A stretch of 64,000 nucleotides of DNA, taken from NCBI RefSeq assembly GCF_002209555.1, contig NZ_NJIF01000006.1, forward strand, positions 1-64,000, written 5' to 3'. This document shows positions 60,453-64,000 of the stretch, one piece after another. The first letter of the stretch is position 1. Every line of letters begins with the position of its first letter. The DNA comes from Achromobacter insolitus. Its GTDB lineage: Bacteria > Pseudomonadota > Gammaproteobacteria > Burkholderiales > Burkholderiaceae_B. Below the pieces are notes generated by a model, which did no database searches, was not told where the DNA came from, and saw only the letters and a program-made list of their open reading frames with translations. The translations under genes and the position numbers were made by a program.

Positions 60453-61148
60453 ATGACGCAAGACGCAAACGAGATAGTCACGGGCCAGGAAGTGGACCGC
60501 AAGATGATGCAGGCCTTGATCGAACGGTCTGGCGGCCGCCCGCTGTCGTTCCATGACTGCGACTTGCAGGACGCGGATTTCTCGCGCCTGGATCTGCGCG
60601 GCGCGCAGTTGACGGCCTGCGCGATCGCCGGCGCCTCCTTCCAGGGCGCCACCCTGGCGGACTCCGCCTGGCTGCGCTGCCGCGGGGGCCAGGTCGATTT
60701 CGCCTCTTGCGACGCCAGCGACGCCGTCTTTGAAAACTGCGACCTCAACAATGCCAGTTGGCGCCGCGCCAGGCTGGCCGCCGTCCGATTCCAGGGCTGC
60801 AAGCTCACCGGCAGCGACTTCGACGGCATCGCCTGCCTGGGCTGGGCGTTGCAGGAATGCCTGCTGGTCGGCGCGCTGCTGCGCGGTGTGTCGTTTCGCA
60901 AGACCGACGTACAGCAGCTGGATTTCTCCGATGCCGACCTGACCGGCAGCGATTTCCGCGACACCGTGTTCCACGGCGGCAGCCTGCGCAACGCCAACCT
61001 GAAGAACGTGCGTTTCGAAGGCGCCGACCTGCGCGAAGCCGATCTAGGCGGCCTGGACCTGAATTCGGCCGCGCGCCTGGCAGGCGCCACCATATCCAAG
61101 ACTCAGGCGGCTGCCCTACTGGCCGAGCTGCGCATCAGCGTGATCTGA
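60453..61148 (+). CDS. Pentapeptide repeat protein
   Basis: A 231-residue protein built mostly of A(D/N)LxX pentapeptide repeats that fold as a right-handed quadrilateral beta-helix: DADFSRLDLRGAQL, FENCDLNNASWRRARLAAVR, LDFSDADLTGSDFRDTVFHG, NANLKNVRFEGADLREADLG. The length is close to Qnr/McbG-type proteins (about 210-220), which mimic DNA and guard gyrase, but the match is not specific enough to call that role. The ATG at 60453 has CAGGAACG upstream. Its 3' end overlaps the MarR-GNAT gene by 33 bases. Confidence 0.85.
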   Translation: MTQDANEIVTGQEVDRKMMQALIERSGGRPLSFHDCDLQDADFSRLDLRGAQLTACAIAGASFQGATLADSAWLRCRGGQVDFASCDASDAVFENCDLNNASWRRARLAAVRFQGCKLTGSDFDGIACLGWALQECLLVGALLRGVSFRKTDVQQLDFSDADLTGSDFRDTVFHGGSLRNANLKNVRFEGADLREADLGGLDLNSAARLAGATISKTQAAALLAELRISVI

Positions 61149-62126
61149 GGCGCGCCGGCCGCGGCGGACAAAGCGCTGCTCGACCACCACGCTGCCCCAT
61201 TGCCTGCCTTCGGATTCTTCCGCCAGCTTGAAGCCCGCGGCCTCGTAGAGATGCCGGGCCGCATCCAGGCCCTTGAAGGTCCACAGATAGGTCTCGTCGT
61301 AATGCGCATCGGCAAAGGCCAGGGCCCGCTCAAGCAGGGCGCGGCCCACGCCCATGCCGCGCAGTGACTCATCGACGATGAACCAGCGCAGGTGCGCCTG
61401 GCGAGCAGCAAGATCGCCGTCGATGACGATGGAGGCCAGCGCCCTGTCATTGTCCACGTACAACCAGATGTTCTTGCCCGCGGCGGGCAGGCTTTCGGCG
61501 AACGCCGCCAGCCCCGTGGCCACCTTGCGCTCGAAATACACCCCGAAACCCGCGGTTTGCGCGTAGTAGCGCGCATGCAGGCCGGCCACGTCGCCAATGC
61601 AGCCGGGCAGATAGCCTGCGTGGATCTGCTGGTCGATGCCGCCCGCCTCGACAGCCGGCGCCGTGTTGGGATTCTCGTGCGACAGGGCATCCGCATAAAG
61701 GGAGAGAAAACGGATCAGCGACTGCTGGTCCGGCGGCGCCAGTTGCCGCAAGGCGCGCGACACCTGGTCCGTGGCGAACTGGTCGATCTGCGCGCGCAGC
61801 TTGTTCCCCGCCGCGCTCAGGTACAGCCGGGACGAGCGGGCGTCTTCGCTGTCCGCCTCGCGGGTGAGCAGCCCCGCCGACTCCAGCTTGGCCACCTGCC
61901 GGCTGGTATTGGACTTGTCCAGCCGGAGGATGGCCGCCAGATCGCGCGCCTGGATGCCCGGCTGCAGGCCGATTTCGATAATGGCGTGAACCGCGGACGG
62001 CGCCAGCTCGCTGCCCGCCAGCGAGCTGCGCATGAAGCCCAGCTCGCGCACCAGTTTGCGGGAAAACTCCCGCAGGTCCCGGATGGTCTGCTCACGGGAT
62101 TGGATGGGAACATCGATCAGGTCCAT
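61116..62126 (-). CDS. MarR-type HTH fused to a GNAT acetyltransferase
   Basis: A 336-residue fusion of two domains. The N-terminal 140 residues are MarR-like (SRKLVRELGFMRSSLAGSEL, LAAILRLDKSNTSRQVAKLE, EDARSSRLYLSAAGNKLRA). Residues about 170-325 are a GNAT domain with HLRWFIVDESLRGMGVGRAL as the acetyl-CoA motif and TYLWTFKGLDAARHLYEAAG. This fusion occurs widely in proteobacteria; the DNA-binding half may sense and the GNAT half modify a small molecule. The ATG at 62126 precedes the first helix. It overlaps the pentapeptide gene by 33 bases. Confidence 0.9.
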   Translation of the reverse strand: MDLIDVPIQSREQTIRDLREFSRKLVRELGFMRSSLAGSELAPSAVHAIIEIGLQPGIQARDLAAILRLDKSNTSRQVAKLESAGLLTREADSEDARSSRLYLSAAGNKLRAQIDQFATDQVSRALRQLAPPDQQSLIRFLSLYADALSHENPNTAPAVEAGGIDQQIHAGYLPGCIGDVAGLHARYYAQTAGFGVYFERKVATGLAAFAESLPAAGKNIWLYVDNDRALASIVIDGDLAARQAHLRWFIVDESLRGMGVGRALLERALAFADAHYDETYLWTFKGLDAARHLYEAAGFKLAEESEGRQWGSVVVEQRFVRRGRRASDHADAQLGQ

Positions 62127-62222
62127 GGCGCGCCTCTAAAGTTGCGGTTCGCAACCAATATACTTGCGAGGCGCAACCAATTCAATCTTTTTCGCGCGGC
62201 CCCCGGCGGAACTGATCAGGCC

Positions 62223-62867
62223 CTATCCGGGCCGCTTGAACTGGGCCCGCGCCGTTTCGACCGCCTGGCGGCAGACGCAGCCGCTCATGTGATCGTTGAC
62301 CATTCCGACGGCCTGCATGAAGGCGTACATGGTCGTCGGACCGACAAAGGTCCAGCCGCGCTTCTTCAAGGCTTGCGACAGGACCGTCGACGCCGCCGAG
62401 GTCGGATTGCCATTCCAGTAGTCCAGGTCCACCGTCGCCGGCCTGTCTTGCGCGGACGGCTCGTGACGCCAGAGCCAGGCCGCCAGCGACCCCGTTTCTT
62501 CGGCCAGGGCACACGCGCGCTTGGCATTGTTGATGGCGGACACGATTTTGCTGCGGTTGCGCACAATGCCCGCGTCGCCCATCAGCCGCTCGACGTCGCG
62601 CTCGGTGTAGCGCGCCACCCGCTCGAAATCGAAGTCGTCGAAGGCCGCGCGGAACGCCTCGCGCTTGCGCAGGATCGTGATCCACGCCATGCCCGCCTGA
62701 AAGCCTTCCAGGCAGATCTTTTCGTACAGGCGGCGGTCGTCCGCCACTGGCCTGCCCCATTCGTGGTCGTGGTAGTCCGGCATGGACGGCTGCCAGAAGC
62801 AGCGCGTCACGCCCTGCCCATCCGTGATCAAGCCTGGGTTGCCGTCGCGCATTTCGTTCGTCTTCAT
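62223..62867 (-). CDS. tag: DNA-3-methyladenine glycosylase I
   Basis: A 214-residue base-excision repair enzyme that removes 3-methyladenine from DNA. Family signatures: PDYHDHEWGRPVADDRRLYE, LEGFQAGMAWITILRKREAF, IVRNRSKIVSAINNAKRACA, KKRGWTFVGPTTMYAFMQAV and GMVNDHMSGCVCR; the structural zinc ligands His and Cys appear in the last part. It is in the same direction as, and eight bases downstream of, the LprI-like gene, which probably shares its transcript. It joins alkB as a second alkylation-repair gene in this window. Confidence 0.94.
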   Translation of the reverse strand: MKTNEMRDGNPGLITDGQGVTRCFWQPSMPDYHDHEWGRPVADDRRLYEKICLEGFQAGMAWITILRKREAFRAAFDDFDFERVARYTERDVERLMGDAGIVRNRSKIVSAINNAKRACALAEETGSLAAWLWRHEPSAQDRPATVDLDYWNGNPTSAASTVLSQALKKRGWTFVGPTTMYAFMQAVGMVNDHMSGCVCRQAVETARAQFKRPG

Positions 62868-62875
62868 GAGGCGGC

Positions 62876-63286
62876 TTACTGCTTGCCCGGCACGGGGCAG
62901 CTCAGGTCGCCTTCCTCGCATTTCAGGTAGGCTTGCAATTCCTTGGTGCGCGCCTGCGTCAGCTTGTCCAGGCACGTGCTCAGCACCATGGGATAGGCGC
63001 TGCCGCCGGACGTGCTGCTGGACGCGAAGGCGCATTCCGCGTCGCGGAAGAACAGCCAGGCCTTCTGGGCGGCATGCAGACGGGTCGTTGCGTCCCTGTC
63101 ATTCTTGAGACGCGCCGTCACCTCCTTGTAGGCGGCGTTCAGGGCGGCATCGGACTTCCGGTACGCCTGATCGGCGCACAGACTCATGTCCGTCTGCGTG
63201 GCCGCGTTGCCGCAATCCAGCGGCTGCGCCTGCGCGCTTGCGGCCAGCGCAAGCGCGGCGGCGGCGGTCATGATGGCGATACGCAT
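62876..63286 (-). CDS. LprI-family exported protein (DUF1311)
   Basis: A 136-residue exported protein. The signal peptide is MRIAIMTAAAALALAASAQA, and the mature chain opens QPLDCGNAATQTDMSLCADQ, the DUF1311/LprI pattern with four to six cysteines that form disulfides, followed by AAQKAWLFFRDAECAFASSS and STCLDKLTQARTKEL. LprI of Mycobacterium inhibits lysozyme, but most homologues are uncharacterised. It is first in a two-gene transcript with tag. Confidence 0.88.
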   Translation of the reverse strand: MRIAIMTAAAALALAASAQAQPLDCGNAATQTDMSLCADQAYRKSDAALNAAYKEVTARLKNDRDATTRLHAAQKAWLFFRDAECAFASSSTSGGSAYPMVLSTCLDKLTQARTKELQAYLKCEEGDLSCPVPGKQ

Positions 63287-63385
63287 GGAATTCCTCCTGT
63301 GTGGCTGGTGAACGGAGAAAGTGTCGCATGGAACAATGGCCGCTCGCAGCGGCGACCCCGCCGCCGGTGGCCTAAGATGGCGGCT

Positions 63386-64000
63386 ATGAAGATCCAATTG
63401 CTCTCAGACCTGCACCTTGAAACCGACCCGGACTTCCTGGCACGGCCCGCGCCGGGCGCGGACCTGCTGGTGCTGGCCGGCGACATAGGCTCGTACCGCC
63501 GCGGCTCGCGCATGACCACGGCAGACTTCGGCCTGGGCAGCTACTCGCCGCACAAGGGCTGGCCCACGCCCGTCCTCTACGTGCCGGGCAACCACGAGTA
63601 TGACAATGTCGATTTCGACGAAACCCATGCGCGGCTGCGCGAGCTTTGCCGCGAACTAGGCATCCACTGGCTGGAACGCGAAACCCTGGTCATCGATGGC
63701 GTGCGCTTTGTCGGCACGACGTTGTGGACGGATTTCGACGCGCTGGCCGCGCCTGGCGACACGGTAGGCGCGGCCTTGAAAAAACGTGAAAAGGCATTCC
63801 GCGCCGCCAACTTCTATCTGGAGAAGGCCGAGATGCGCCGCAACGGCGCGCCCTTCATGGCCGAGCAGATGCGCGAACAAGGCCTGCTCTGCCAGCAGTG
63901 GCTGCAAGACGCCCTGCGCGCGCCCCACGACGGCCCGACCGTGGCTATCACCCACTTCGCCCCGACACTGGCGAGCGCCGATCCGCGCTATGGCGTCACA
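63386..64000 (+). CDS. Metallophosphoesterase, 5' part (cut by right edge)
   Basis: The first 205 residues of a calcineurin-like phosphoesterase. The metal-binding motifs are QLLSDLHLETDP at the start, VLAGDIGSYRRG, and YVPGNHEYDNVDFDE, followed by VAITHFAPTLASADPRYG near the right edge, which holds a further ligand histidine. The ATG at 63386 follows AAGATGG. The C-terminal part lies outside the window. The family hydrolyses phosphoesters; the substrate is unknown. It diverges from the LprI-like gene. Confidence 0.88.
   Translation, partial: MKIQLLSDLHLETDPDFLARPAPGADLLVLAGDIGSYRRGSRMTTADFGLGSYSPHKGWPTPVLYVPGNHEYDNVDFDETHARLRELCRELGIHWLERETLVIDGVRFVGTTLWTDFDALAAPGDTVGAALKKREKAFRAANFYLEKAEMRRNGAPFMAEQMREQGLLCQQWLQDALRAPHDGPTVAITHFAPTLASADPRYGVT

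Noticed and set aside
1..64000. Mobile elements, prophage, CRISPR, tRNA or rRNA genes
   Set aside because: No transposase, integrase, regularly spaced repeats or RNA-gene signatures were recognised on either strand by eye.

Overview
The window is a GC-rich, gene-dense chromosomal segment of a Gram-negative betaproteobacterium, most likely an Alcaligenaceae member of the Achromobacter/Bordetella type. The evidence is a general Burkholderiales porin, a DUF4148 exported protein, many LysR/AraC regulators paired with small efflux genes, a bo3-type ubiquinol oxidase operon followed by SURF1, and very short intergenic spaces. No rRNA, tRNA, CRISPR array, insertion sequence, integrase or prophage gene was seen. 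No stretch over about 300 bases lacks a gene; the largest gaps are roughly 220-280 bases. The genus is inferred from gene style, not proven.

Layout. 1-3.6 kb: the 5' part of a malic enzyme gene, a divergent LysR gene, two tandem paralogous lipoproteins and an AraC regulator. 3.7-9.7 kb: exporters with adjacent regulators (EamA, MarR/MATE, LysR, Sel1-like protein plus TauE/SafE) and an SDR. 9.8-16 kb: small hypotheticals, an XRE-cupin/GNAT pair, a phospholipase D lipoprotein followed by alkB, and a cysteine-less formylglycine-enzyme-like protein coupled to an AraC gene. 16-22.9 kb: cupin, SDRs, MgtC, HAD phosphatase, and an aconitase/GntR operon with a near-perfect palindrome just before the aconitase start. 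23-27.1 kb: an iron-type surface-signalling set (ECF sigma, FecR, STN-containing TonB receptor). 27.1-32.4 kb: a PTS-EIIC/EAL fusion, a prohibitin-like protein preceded by a 38-residue membrane peptide, and a protealysin-type metalloprotease translationally coupled to an emfourin-like inhibitor. 32.3-39.9 kb: a NimT/NimR-like pair, a three-repeat DUF4148 protein, a tripartite EmrB/EmrA/OMF drug pump and tam. 40-50 kb: an Alx/TerC protein, NhaR, small exported proteins, a histone-deacetylase-like amidohydrolase, a HypT-like LysR, a dialkylglycine-decarboxylase-like enzyme with an orphan amino-acid binding protein, and an MHS transporter. 50-56.6 kb: cyoABCD, SURF1 and a porin. 56.7-64 kb: a ParB/Srx-like lipoprotein, GST, WYL regulator, GvpU-like protein, pentapeptide protein, MarR-GNAT fusion, Tag glycosylase, LprI-like protein and a metallophosphoesterase cut by the right edge.

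How it works together. Most of the window is a set of small regulator-plus-target modules for efflux, stress and nutrient response. Four-base stop/start overlaps (ATGA, GTGA, TTGA) are frequent and mark translational coupling. At least seven convergent neighbours overlap at their 3' ends, by 8 to 77 bases. The most distinctive units are the protease/inhibitor operon, the EIIC-EAL fusion, the aconitase/GntR operator, the exported ParB-like lipoprotein, the lone GvpU-like protein and the tandem lipoprotein pair.
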